64,000 nucleotides of DNA from Melitaea cinxia (taxonomy: Eukaryota > Arthropoda > Insecta > Lepidoptera > Nymphalidae): the NCBI RefSeq assembly GCF_905220565.1, contig NC_059394.1, forward strand, positions 112,001 through 176,000. Direction: 5' to 3'. Made by a program: the position numbers and the translations under genes. The notes beneath the pieces are model-generated. The model had not been told where the DNA came from. It searched no databases and was given only the letters and a program-made list of their open reading frames with translations. Of this stretch, positions 21,497 through 32,352 are shown piece by piece; the first letter of the stretch is position 1, and each line of letters begins with the position of its first letter.

Positions 21497-22205
21497 TTAA
21501 CCGACTGCCAAAAAAGGGGGAGGTTCTCAATTTTATTGTATAAATTGTAGCCCGTTGGCCCAGTTTGTAGTGGTTTCTGTTCCGCGGGTTGCGGGTTCGA
21601 TTCCCGCCTGAGTCTGGGCGTAATATTTGTATTTAAATATGTAATATTTTTATTTATATTTATCAAAAAATACATAGTTATCACAGTCAGCTGTCACCTG
21701 TAACAAGCATTACGTTGTTTACCAAAGGAACAGACGACCGTGTAGTAGTGTGCGTGTAGAATGTTATATGATTTATTTTTTAATGATTGTTACCTCAACT
21801 TTTGACTGGGTGAACCGATTTCGATGATTTTTTTTTAAATCGAAAGGTGTTGCGTGTCATGTGGTCCAATTTTATTTTAATTTAAATCTAACAAAATTTT
21901 TCGAGTTATATTCAATAATGCATATTGGGTTGACAATTCTTTCGTCGATCTACGTTGTATTATACGGTACTTATATATTTTCACTGGGTGTACCGATTTT
22001 AATAACTCTTGTTTTAATCGGAAGCTGATGCTTGTCACGTGGTTTCGTTTAAATTTGATCGAGATTTGCCGACTACTTTTTGAGTAATCTTTGATAACGC
22101 GTATACACATGATTAATTTTTCATCTACTTGTACGTTGTACTTATTTTTCATCTATTTGTCGATGTAATTAAGTCGGGTTTTTTCGTTTGCGAGCAAACA
22201 CAATT
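21497..22205 (+). repeat. AACCGACTTC repeat interrupted by a SINE
   Basis: Left end AACCGACTGCCAAAAAAGG at 21499, right end GTCGGGTTTTTTCGTTTGC near 22171. Between them a SINE-like head (CCCGTTGGCCCAGTTTGTAG, B box GCGGGTTCGATTCCCGCC at about 21590-21608) and its body occupy about 21548-21770. The repeat then resumes with GACTGGGTGAACCGATTTCG. Confidence 0.55.
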
Positions 22206-23800
22206 ATTATTCAAAGAACATTTTTTTTTGTCACACATGTCATTTTTTTTTTGCTTTTTTCAAATTTTTGATTTTGTTTCATAAGTATAAAAAGTGTTAA
22301 ATAAAATAAAAACTGCTTTTTTTCAGAGCGATGCATAATTTAATTTACCAGTTCCAACTCTAAATAATCACTAATATAGTCGAGTTCTCTTATATAATAT
22401 GTATAAATACGCATCACACGATACGCGGTATCGTGGTATATCCGTCTTTATGAGTTTCTCACCGTTCTTCGAAGAGCATGTAACTAGTCGATCCCGTTTT
22501 TAGTTATAAAATCTTATTTGCTATCTTGCAGCGGTCCTGTCTATTAAGTATTACTCCATTCCTATACAGACGAAGAAGTCGTTTTCATTCAAGTATAAAA
22601 CGAATCGAATATCTTTGAACACTACACGCTTACGACGGGTGTGTTGCGAGTACGCAGTACTTGTGTTGCAAATATTGGCGTCCGTAGTTTTCGCAACAGG
22701 TGGAGTATGCAGTGCGAGCCCACACGTGGCGAGAGGCGACCTTGCCCGTCCGCCGCGCGTGCCGTACCGCGGACTACCGCCGTACCGTCGTACCACCTGC
22801 CGCCGTGGAGCTCTGGATCACGCACAAACACACAAACACACACATATACAAAAACTTGTTTCGAGTACATTGATGGTAATTTTTAATAGTTCTGCGCTGG
22901 AAGGTTGATGTTACTTTATAAAGTTATGTACGTATATACTCGTATAATCGTCGTTCAGTTCAACTTTATCACTTTAGTAAATGCTGTTTTTATTAATTTA
23001 TGGTAATGAAAACATTTCGCAACCGTGCCACTCACATTTAAAAAAGGAAATTGCGTTAGATATAAAATAAATAAATATTTTTAAATTTAATAAATTAATT
23101 TTATTTCAAAAATCGTGAATGTATTAGGTTAACCTACTTTTCCTTTTAAATGAATATTTTCTTCGGTTTTTTTTACAATTGCAACTTTTCAAAAAAACAA
23201 ACTATTCACAACCTACACTTTTAGGAAGTTCAGTAAGTTCCTACAGTTTCAGTAAAAAGTAAAAACACACGGTACTATTCGTCCTAGGATTAGTCTTTGC
23301 ATCAAACTTTAGGCGACTAAGTACCTACTTTAAGTAAAATTTTCAAGTTTTTAAGCATCGTGTAACATGTGATTGATTACATGAGATCTCACATACCTAT
23401 ATGTAATAAATAAACAAGTTAACAAGATCGAGAGCGACGCAACATCCTTAAAATTAAGTTGTTTTATTTCATATATTAATATTTTGTTGTATGTACGCAT
23501 AGAAAAATAATGATGAAACATACAGAGCAATAACCCCTGTTCCATAACATTAACCCATCAGAACGTGTAATAATTGCGAAATATATCGTTATTATTTGAC
23601 ACGATTTCGCTTTTTTCTAAACCGAAAGGTGACTTGCTAAGCCTGCGCGAACGTCAAATCACGATGACTCGGAACATTGTAATGTGTTTTTAAACTCTGA
23701 TCAACAATCTTGTTTTGTTATTGATATCAATGTATGGAAAACTTTACACTGCACCGACACCTTGCCCAGATAACCCCTGTGTTTTTAGGAGACAGTAATT
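22206..23800. other. Gene-free stretch with one GC-rich patch
   Basis: No gene recognised. A GC-rich patch at 22690-22820 gives overlapping short frames on both strands without recognisable similarity; it could be an untranslated exon or a regulatory island. Confidence 0.35.
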
Positions 23801-24181
23801 TTATAATAAGTAAACGTAAGCGAGGATGGCGATGACCGCGAAGGCGGTCGGCGGGAACCACACTTCTAGGAAACCTCGAAGTGTCAGTTCGTTTTCCCCG
23901 CTGCTAGCACTCGCGTCCTGGCAGATCACCTCCCTCTGCTCTTCCTTCACCACCTCACCGATCTTGAACTCGCCGCGCCAGAGTTTGGCGTCGTCGCTGT
24001 GGCCGACGTCGCGGAAGCAGCGCGAGGCATCCTTGCCCGCGTTCTCGAGCAGCACCTCGGCGCCGCCGGGGTGGTCCTCCAGGAACTTGGTCACGTCGTA
24101 AACGACGTTGTCAATGATGATGGCCGCATTGTCTTTGCGGTTGCGCTCCTCGATCTCCTTGCGCGTGAAGAGTTGTGTCAT
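23801..24181 (-). CDS. Cytochrome b5, tail-anchored (copy B)
   Basis: Single coding exon, 126 aa from the ATG at 24181 (A at -3). The open frame extends 27 codons further upstream but without an ATG. The heme domain keeps EDHPGG with His37 and DVGHS with His61. The C-terminus has a hydrophobic anchor (about 105-126). Compared with copy A, the segment after the second heme histidine changes from AKEMMKKYCIG to AKLWRGEFKIG and the linker is shorter and acidic. Same strand and single-exon structure as copy A indicate tandem duplication with divergence. Confidence 0.9.
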   Translation of the reverse strand: MTQLFTRKEIEERNRKDNAAIIIDNVVYDVTKFLEDHPGGAEVLLENAGKDASRCFRDVGHSDDAKLWRGEFKIGEVVKEEQREVICQDASASSGENELTLRGFLEVWFPPTAFAVIAILAYVYLL

Positions 24182-24261
24182 GGTCGGCGACTGTTCGTGA
24201 GCTGGTGACGAGCGTGCGGGTCGCTCCGCTGGCCGTGACTGGCCGCCGCTCACCGCGGACA

Positions 24262-25262
24262 CCGCTGCGACCTCCTCCCTCGACCACTTCGGGTCAGTTC
24301 CAAGACCACGTACGTAAGCGACGGTACGGGAAGTTGTGACCTCAGTAATTTATACGAATATATCGTGTCTTCGATTTAAAAAATTTGCTCAATTAAATTG
24401 TATTTTGATGAGTGTTGACGTAATCACTTTAATTTACATTTTCTTTTTTGCTTACAAAACTATATGATTATGTAGGTTAAGTCAGTTTTTAAGATTCCGT
24501 GATTAGACAGGCGAGTTATTACATATAATTTTTCCATTGTCCGCCGTACGGCGCACGCTGAACAGTCCGTAAAAAACATTTGCATATAATTTTGAAAGTA
24601 TATTCTTAAATAAGAGGTCTAACAGTTACCGGAGTAGAACTAATAGATGCTATTTTTCTCTCTTTAAATAAAACAATATTTTATCTAGAACGATTATTTT
24701 GCATACTTATGGAGTCGGTTCAGGGATGAAATGCAAGCTTGGTTGTATTTGTGTCGGCGTGAGGAGCTCCGCCAGATAATGGCGGAGAACTTAGTCCATT
24801 AATTATAAGTTAGCGTCGAACAGTGAGCGACGCGCCCGTGATGACTACAATAAACAAATTAAACTGGTTTCTTAATTCCTTACTATAAAAAGTAAATTTT
24901 TTGCTCATAGCAATCTAGTCGACCTACTGCGCGTCAGACTATTTTCTGAACACCGTCTCACAACAGTTTCAAATAGAAATCGCCAATCGTAATTATATGA
25001 ATTACATACTGTATATAAGTAACTGGTGGACAACTTTTTATGAACGAGGACGACGGAGTTTTTGACTCAATCGTAGTCGCCGGAAGCGATGTACCAATTA
25101 CAAGTTTTACTCGAACTTGTAACGACCGAAACATTTCAGGAATAATGGAAAATATAGTAAAAATATGTATCTTTTCGTGATCGGCTATGAAGAAATTAGA
25201 TATTTTGTGAGATGTATCTCCGAGAGTTCGTTGCGTAACTACGTTACAGATTAAATTTAGCA
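24262..25262. other. Gene-free stretch upstream of cytochrome b5 copy B
   Basis: Presumably includes the promoter and 5' UTR of the gene (GC-richer 24182-24330). No other feature recognised. Confidence 0.35.
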
Positions 25263-25455
25263 TTTGACGACGCGTTGGCGCAGCGGTCACAGCACTGGCT
25301 GTTGCCCTTGCACTCGCGGGTCCGATCCACGCATACGACAGAATTGTGTTGGTCATATAGATATTTATCGTGGTCTGGGCGTTTGTGCTTGTGTAATGTG
25401 TGGGTATCCGGACCCCCGACACAGGAGAATGTCCTACTGGGGACCGTTGAGTGTG
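25263..25455 (+). repeat. tRNA-derived SINE
   Basis: Head GACGCGTTGGCGCAGCGGTC, B box GCGGGTCCGATCCACGC, body with GTGGTCTGGGCGTTTGTGC and end with ACACAGGAGAATGTCCTACT. This is a second subfamily by its tail; inverted relatives are at 28438-28618 and 56085-56175. Confidence 0.65.
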
Positions 25456-25469
25456 TAGCGTTTATTATT

Positions 25470-25645
25470 TAAATTAAGATTAAAAACATTTTTGAATATC
25501 ATATCAAAAATTGACCGCTCCAGCGGGATTCGAACCCGCGTCTCCGACTGACCGTGTCGGCGCTCTAGCCAATTAAACTATGGAACGATGTACCCGCTAG
25601 AGCGAAATTTTTGATATGATGATTTTTACTTTCGGTTTAAGCGAA
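25470..25645 (-). repeat. tRNA-bearing repeat unit, left arm
   Basis: A unit of about 165 bp containing a tRNA-like cloverleaf (25516-25587, -) bracketed by ATCATATCAAAAATT (about 25499-25513) and its complement AATTTTTGATATGAT (about 25606-25620). The unit up to CGGTTTAAGCGAAC recurs at 60121-60280. An inverted partner lies 100 bp to the right. Confidence 0.7.
25516..25587 (-). tRNA. tRNA-like sequence (probably a tRNA-derived repeat)
   Basis: 72 nt folding as a cloverleaf: a 7-bp acceptor stem CGTTCCA/TGGAGCG with one G-U pair, a D arm, a 5-bp anticodon stem CCGAC/GTCGG, a perfect T stem GCGGG/CCCGC and B box GGTTCGAATCC. The anticodon loop ACGGTCA puts GGT in the anticodon position but has C instead of U at position 33. 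GGT is not a usual eukaryotic anticodon, so a functional tRNA is doubtful. Confidence 0.4.
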
Positions 25646-25747
25646 CCGTGGCGCCGTCTATAGTGAGTTCTTTACAGAGACCCGTAACCATTCAAAGTTT
25701 CATATTACAATGAAAATCTTTGATAGGAGACGACACCATGCTATTTC

Positions 25748-25870
25748 GCTCTAGCGGGTACATCGTTCCATAGCTTAATTGCCTAGAGCGCTGACACGGT
25801 CAGTCGGAGACGCGGGTTCGAATCCCGCTGGAGCGGTCAATTTTTGATATGATATTCAAAAATGTTTAGA
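25748..25870 (+). repeat. tRNA-bearing repeat unit, right arm (inverted)
   Basis: Reverse complement of the left arm from CGCTCTAGCGGGTACATCG to AATTTTTGATATGATATTC, making a large imperfect palindrome with a 100-bp centre. Confidence 0.7.
25764..25835 (+). tRNA. tRNA-like sequence, inverted partner
   Basis: Same cloverleaf and loop (ACGGTCA) as 25516-25587, with an A-box change TTGCC for TTGGC and a G-U pair in the anticodon stem. It belongs to the repeat unit and is not an independent gene by appearance. Confidence 0.35.
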
Positions 25871-26023
25871 ATTCCTAATGTGTGGGTAACACAAAAATAA
25901 AATCGTACATATTAAATTAAGATTAATTAGGAATGTTTGACTTCCGCTTTACAATAGAAGCTGAGGGATATGCCCGATAGACAGAAGGTTACCGAATTTA
26001 CAACACATTTCTCTAAGATTCAC

Positions 26024-26232
26024 CTCGACCTTACAGAAGATCACAGCTAAATAATACTGTTTTCAAGCAGTATTGTGTTCCTGTTGGTGAGTAAGGTGAC
26101 CAGAGCTCCTGGGGGGATTGGGGATTGGATCGGCAACGCGCTTGCGATGCTTCTGGTGTTGCAGGCGTTAATAAGCTACGGTAATCTCTTACCATCAGGT
26201 GAGCCGTACGCTTGTTTGCCGAACTAGAGATA
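26024..26232 (+). repeat. Dispersed repeat (GGTGACCAGAGCTCC family)
   Basis: Shares GAGTAAGGTGACCAGAGCTC, the TCGGCAACGCGCTTG phrase and GGTGAGCCGTACGCT with copies at 39030-39600, 49383-49620 and, inverted, 61484-61710. Confidence 0.6.
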
Positions 26233-28437
26233 TAAAAAAAAAGATTTTCCCCTGACCTTTCTTAAACTGAAAAATATTATATCGATCGCCTTCGGTGTTG
26301 CTGACACATTCAAGACGAAACAAAACATCACACGTTTACGGTCACAGGAGCGAGTGTGTCGTCGGACACTCGATGACGCCGGGGCTCATGAAATCATTTT
26401 TGTATTGTTCTATAATTGGTTCAATTTATTTCTGCCCGCCCTCTCCTCCTCGCAGCAATAACGAGTACAATAATATACGAGATGAGATTGCAGCGGTAAT
26501 CGTGAAGCAACGCACTGCCAAGCGCATTAATTACGTTGATATGAAAATGTTAACAGGCGCTGTATTCGTAATTACACTTTAATATTTAAATGTGTGTATT
26601 TATAAATTTTGTAACTGCATCTAAGTACATATTTCTATTACTTTGGGTGTACAAGATCAAAGATTATAACTAATTTGTTAATTTTTTATCATAAATTCTC
26701 ATTTTCATATCACTAGGATGGCAAACAATTACGGCTCCTTTGATGATAAACGGATATCGTGAAATATATCTAGAACACTAGAACCATCATCACTCGTCAT
26801 TGTGCTAACGAGCCTACCGTCACTGTTGAGAGAACGCATTCAGGAGTTCTGGCCTCTTCGCCAAGGAAACACAACACTACTTGAAAGCAGAATTATACGG
26901 CTATGATCTTCTGTGAGATTAAGGTACTCCTCCAGTAAGGCTACTCTACATTTTGAGCAAGACATTTCCTGTTGTGCCTTACGGCATGTGAATTAATACA
27001 CTTAATATAAATGAGAAGTTCTCTGGACGAATATTAATTAGATTGAAATTAAAGATGACTGCAATTCAAAAACATTTTTAAAAGATTTTATCACTCTCTC
27101 TAAAAACAAAATTATAAATATCAAAAACGACAGCTGTACCTAATAGAATATATAGTGGGAGTGTGACTCCTACCCTAGTTTTTTTTTTGGTGAATAGATA
27201 AAATTTTTATCAAAAGAGGCAAGAAATATTTATGAAAATGAATCACTCTACCGGGAGTCGCGCCTGAACTCCGCAGTCAGGGCAGGTACAGCGATATGTA
27301 ATAATTGCCAAAAGCTCGTGACTCGGAGGCCTTATATCTCTTGTAAATGGTAATTAATAAAATAATTATGTTCTATTTGTCAGGACTGTCAAAAAGGTTG
27401 TAAGTCGTTCGTTGTTACGCGACCCTTACTCGATTCACCTTTGAGTTATTAACATCACAGTTTGTAGCTCGTATGTTAATATTAGCTGACAACTACAATC
27501 TATTATGTTAATGTTTTTATTTCAACTAAGTACACGTAGTATTCATTAAAAAGTAAAAACAAAAGTCAAAGATCAAGTAATTGTATTAGATTAATTGAAA
27601 TATTCGATAAATATTTTGCACAGACACTAATGAATGGATTTGAGTGAAACTTGGTACGTAGACAGTTGCAGAGTGAGATTAACACATAGGCCGTTTTTTA
27701 TCACAAAGTGCCCACGAAGTTACTCGGATGAAATTGTACGATGCAGCTAGCAACGAGTGTAAATGTAGTTTACTCGATTGGATTAAAAGGAACGGAAATA
27801 TGGTTGTGTTCAAGAGCGGGATATGGGCTGTAGTCTGTCGCGACGAGCGAGTGAAAGGGGTTGTGAGGCGGCTTTACGGCTGCGCTGCGGACCGCTGTTC
27901 CGATCGCTGCCATGCAAACTACGACCTCTCTCCATCAAGACGAAGCCACAGAGGTTCAATCGATACGTCCCAAGCTCTGCCTCAAAGCGCCGCTGATAAC
28001 GACGTGTCCCGTTCTCGAACCTGATTTATGTTAGCGACGGACACGTATTTTTCTGACAAATATAAGAAAGATTGTAAATTGGGTATCGTATCAGTTCTGA
28101 TTTGAAGTGTTGCGCGACTGCCGGCAATTTGATTTACACAACGAGACTAGGTCTGTGTACATTGAGAGCAAGAGCTGAGTATATTTGTATTTCTTTAAAA
28201 GCGAAAGACAAATCCCTTTCAAGTTGAGAAGTAGACCTGTGTGCATTTGTAAAGAAATTTTAAAGTCAGTTCTTATTAAAGTACTATTAAAGTTGGATTA
28301 AATAAAATGTATGTATCGACGTGCAACAGTGTGGCGATTTTATCCCCACTTCAATACAGACGGCAGACTGACCAAGATATATATTGTCGCCACATTGTCA
28401 TTATAAATAATAAATAAATAATTAAACATTTCACACT
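26233..28437. other. Gene-free stretch
   Basis: No gene recognised. The 98-codon frame at 27728-28024 starts with an ATG and has GC-richer sequence, but no recognisable motif or splice structure supports it. Confidence 0.35.
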
Positions 28438-28618
28438 CAACGCCCCCCAGTAGGATTATCTCCTGTGTCGGGGGTCCAGAAACAATACACAATCACAACG
28501 CCCAGACAACGACAAATATCTATATGGCCAATACAAATATCTGCCGTGAGCGAGGATCGAACCCGCGACCGCCATCGCAACAGTTAGTACTGTGATCGCT
28601 GCGCCAATGCATCGTCAA
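28438..28618 (-). repeat. tRNA-derived SINE
   Basis: Inverted relative of 25263-25455: tail CCAGTAGGATTATCTCCTGTG at the left and the complement of the B box and A box (GGATCGAACCCGCG, GCTGCGCCAATGCATCG) at the right. Confidence 0.65.
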
Positions 28619-28842
28619 TTATCAAGCTTTATAAGTTCGTGTTCGATATAGGACTAACGCCGAGTTGCACGAAACAAAATTAAAATTTAAGTAGAGATTA
28701 AACTCAACGTACGTAACGGCGTAAATCAATTTTAAACAATTGTATGAATCTTGGAAGTAGCACCTTTACTATATCATTGGTGTTATGTACGTGACAAAAT
28801 ACGAAAATTTTTTTGAACAATATTTTAGTCAATTTCATTTTT

Positions 28843-29280
28843 AACCGACTTCAAAAAAAGGAGGAGTTTCTCAATTCGACCGTATATATGTTTTTTTTAA
28901 TGTATATTCGGGAATAACTCCATCGTTTATGAACCGATTTTAATAATTCTTTTTTTGTTGGTAAGGTGATATCCCTTGTTTGGTATCATGATAAGGAAAC
29001 CAGTATCTGATGATGGGATCCCAGAGAAATCGAGAGAAACCCTCAAAAATCCGCATAACTCTGTACTGGGTGTACCGATTTTGATGATTTTTAATTTAAT
29101 CGAAAGCCGATGTTTATCATGTGGTCACATTTAAATTTCATCGAGATCTGATTACAACTTTTGGAGTAATCTTTGATAACGCGTATTTACTTGACTAATT
29201 TTTCGTCTACCTACGTTATATTACATGTCGATATAATTTAAGTCGGTTTTTCTTCGTTTGTCTGCAAACACAATTATACT
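28843..29280 (+). repeat. AACCGACTTC repeat, full copy
   Basis: About 440 bp from AACCGACTTCAAAAAAAGG to GTCTGCAAACACAATTA. It aligns along its length with 38325-38768. The ends carry an inverted AACCGACTT/AAGTCGGTT pair. No ORF. Confidence 0.6.
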
Positions 29281-30606
29281 TTAATGATTTTTTTCATTTA
29301 TTATTAAGACGATATTTTTTTTATGAAACGCCAAACGTGATTATATCATGCTACCAAAGATTACGTTCCTACTGACACATCAAACAATTTCCTAATGTTA
29401 CAGCAATCAAATTATCATTTCTCATTTTTCCTACGCTACCGCCATCATATTATTGTTGTTCGTTTTTGGAAGCTTCAAGCTACATTAATTCGATTCGTCG
29501 GCGAAGGTATATCTTCTTTCGGCTAGTAACGTATTGGCGATGTAAGTATCTAAGTTGAATCTGCATTTACTGAAAAAAAAGTTTTTTCCAATTTCGATAC
29601 CTTACTGAACATTGTAGATTTTGAGGAAGTGGTGAATAACGATTCTCTAAAAACGGCTAAAAGTTTGTTGACAGAACTGGTGATTCGATACCACACTATT
29701 GCTGTTACCCTTCAAATTTAAGAAAATTGCCACGAGGCAGACTGCACAGATAGAAAAAAGTTTGGTGCACGTGTTTTGAACAGTTTATACATTTAACGGA
29801 GAGTACACGAAACGTCGGTCTCGCTTGCTGTCACTGAAACTATTACGTAATTGTACCAACAATTGCTAGAAAAATGTTCTAGTGTAAAGTAGTTTGCTCG
29901 CTGATTGCTCCCACGAGCGGCGGAGATTAGCAGCCGCTGCCTTCTAATATCCGCCGCTCGTGGGAGCAATCAGTGAGATCTTTGCACGTAATCACTGACC
30001 TCTTAGATCTAGACTGGAGTACAATACAATAAAATACAAATACTTTTTATTGTACACTATCAGACAAAAAAAAATTAGACCGAAAGAAAGAAAATATAGA
30101 CATGTACTAAAGACGTTCTTATCACTAAAAGAGCGATCTCTTCCAGACAACCTCTAGCATGAAAAGGACATGAAAAGAATTAGACGGCATGGAGGTGTAC
30201 ATACATAATATATACATATAAATATATAATCAGTAGGAGTACTAAACAGAACTGGTAGAAACCGGATGTGAACGTGGAAGGTGAAAATTTAATTTCATAC
30301 TGACATTATGTTAATTTTATGGACTGTTACTTCACAAGTATTTTAGACATGTTTATTTATAAAATTTTAAGCAAATTTAAGACATTTGTCAATGAAGCTC
30401 AGTGCTGAGATCAGTCTAAGTAAAGCTTACCTAATTTATTGCTAAAAAGTTCGGAAGTTGTATGTAATAACATGAAAGACGACTTTCTATTCGACACATT
30501 CTACTTTGTTGTAGAACTTTGATGAAATTATTAATAAAAAGGTACGTCAAGCAACCTAATAAACAGAAGTTTCTTGTATGTAATATATTCCGACACGTCA
30601 TAAGAG
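29281..30606. other. Gene-free stretch holding a strong hairpin and a LINE-tail fragment
   Basis: No gene supported. It contains the inverted repeat at 29901-29973. At about 30020-30160 there is a TTTATTGTACACTATC...GAGCGATCTCTTCCAGACAA segment that resembles 34798-34935. Confidence 0.4.
29897..29977. repeat. Near-perfect hairpin (30-bp stem, 13-nt loop)
   Basis: 29901-29930 pairs with 29944-29973 with one mismatch (29925/29949). Four more outer pairs (one G-T) extend the stem to 29897 and 29977. The loop is 29931-29943. The stem is GC-rich (GCTCCCACGAGCGGCGG) in AT-rich surroundings. It could be a fold-back element, a DNA cruciform or a precursor RNA hairpin. Confidence 0.7.
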
Positions 30607-31584
30607 TAGGGTTGCCAACCATACTTTATAATAAAGTATTTTACTTTATTTTTGGTAAATATACTTTATACTTTTGCATACAAATAAAGTATATGAAAAT
30701 ACTTTATTTTCAATCTTTACTGTGATGCGTGAAACAAGATACTCATTATGGGTACTTAACTATTTAACGGTACACATAAGGTAAAACGGATGATGGAAAG
30801 GATTTAAAATTACTGAACGAAATGTTAGATGACAGATGTGGTGTTTTGAATGTGACAGGACAGGTGACAATCTGACATTTGTCACAGATGTCACTACTCA
30901 CTATCAACGATATTGTAGAAAAATTGACCGTTGGCTTTGTTTATATGCAGTTAAGGAATCAATGGTTGGAAAAATTGTTTGACCTTAGCGAAGATAACTG
31001 GCTTTCAATACTCCCTAACGTGTCCTTAAAAAATGCGGTTAAATTTGAAAATTTTGAAATGATAATTATAAAAACTAAATTACAAGACGGATTAAATGTT
31101 AAGATGCAGGATATATATTCCGAATGTATAAGACAAAAAAAAATCACTAATGATGATAAAAAAATTTCAGTGAAAAGTACAGTTGAAAAATGGCAATATA
31201 TACTTAAAAATGCACCTGATAGCTTACCAAATATAAAAAAAAATTCTTACTTACTTTCTGTTCCCACTACTTAAGCTTTTACTGAAAGGGTTTTTTTAGT
31301 AATGAATCTAAAGTAGCGAGAAGAGAGAAATATAGCGTCAATAAATTTAATTAGAAACGAATTTTTATTTATATAAATTTAAATAATGATTTTTAAACAA
31401 GTTTGAAACATTTAAATATAACAAAAAATTGTTAGCATGTGCTAAAGGCACACAAAAATACGTTTTTAAAGCAATAAAAACATAAAATTTGAAAAATACT
31501 TTTTTTTTCTTCCAAATACTTTATTTTTTCCTATCCAAACCATTTTATACGTTTTTTTTTTGTCAAAAAAAGTTGGCAACCCTA
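30607..31584 (+). mobile_element. Degenerate hAT element, 978 bp
   Basis: Ends TAGGGTTGCCAAC (30607) and GTTGGCAACCCTA (to 31584) form terminal inverted repeats. They are flanked by perfect 8-bp direct repeats CATAAGAG at 30599-30606 and 31585-31592, the hAT pattern. Subterminal ATACTTTAT motifs recur near both ends. Inside is a short, broken transposase gene. It sits at the edge of a GC-rich island. Confidence 0.8.
30879..31370 (+). pseudogene. hAT transposase remnant (C-terminal dimerisation region)
   Basis: An open frame of 131 codons ends at TAA 31272-31274. The same frame continues with AFTERVFLVMNLK, a TAG at 31314, then REERN and INLIRNEF. That is the conserved C-terminal dimerisation block of hAT transposases (ERVFS-MN-KW-ERN pattern). 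At least two in-frame stops and the lack of the catalytic core show a dead, internally deleted copy. Confidence 0.65.
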
Positions 31585-31599
31585 CATAAGAGTGCTCGT

Positions 31600-31700
31600 G
31601 CGTGTCTACACGTGCACACGCGTGTATACGCGCCCGCCGAGCGCCGCCCGCCGCCCGCGGCGCGGCTCGTTACCACGCGCTGCGACACTACACTGATTTG
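31600..31700. other. GC/CpG-rich island
   Basis: Very GC-rich sequence with many CpG sites (GCCCGCCGAGCGCCGCCCGC) directly beside the hAT insertion. There is no ORF of note; a promoter or untranslated exon is possible. Confidence 0.3.
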
Positions 31701-32059
31701 CGTTTAAATTCAATCACACGCCACGCTATTTCTATGTTCTGCTCCTTTAACACGAATTGTACATAATATCCTTTATTAAAATCATGTAGACCTTCCTGCG
31801 TGACTCTTTACGCGTCTTTTTGTAGGAATACTTACTTTGTGTGTTAGTTTTACTATTTTTGTAGTTTAGGTACTGTATTAGGCCCGTAAACAAGCAAAGT
31901 AAAATTGTGCGAAACAGTAACGCCTGAGGGAGTGACCTGAGGGTGACGCCCTACTGGGCAAAATCTCTTGCGAGTAAACTTCACTCCACATTTTTTTATT
32001 TTTCTGCACATTCCAGTAATATTATATACGGTATATACATACTCATCCCGTGGTCCCAT

Positions 32060-32352
32060 CCCTCTCTTCCCGTGGGTGTCGTAAGAGGCGACTAAGGGAT
32101 AACACAGTTCCATTACCACCTTGGAACTTAAAAACCGACCGATGGCGGGATAATCATCTAACTGCTGGCTTTAAAATACACAAGCCGAAGACGGGCAGCA
32201 GCGTCTTCGGTGAGACAAAGCCAGCCCTGCGGTCACCAACCCGCCTGCCCAGCGTGGTGACTATGGGCAAAACACATGAGTTCACGTTATTTTCGGCGTA
32301 AACTTGTGGAGGCCTATGTCCAGCAGTGGACTGTATAGGCTGTAATGATGAT
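32060..32352 (+). repeat. RTE-like 3' end
   Basis: CCCTCTCTTCCCGTGGGTG through GGCTGTAATGATGAT; nearly the same sequence as 55458-55756. Confidence 0.7.

Noticed and set aside
22615..22908. 97-codon frame with a hydrophobic N-terminus that could be a signal peptide
   Set aside because: Overlapping frames on both strands are equally open in this GC-rich patch and no mature domain is recognisable.
25516..25835. Functional nuclear tRNA genes
   Set aside because: U33 is missing, the anticodon changes between copies and would be GGT or GGC, and the sequence is embedded in a dispersed repeat unit.
27728..28024. 98-codon frame as a gene
   Set aside because: No recognisable motif, no supported splice sites and no neighbour context; kept only as a note in the gene-free entry.
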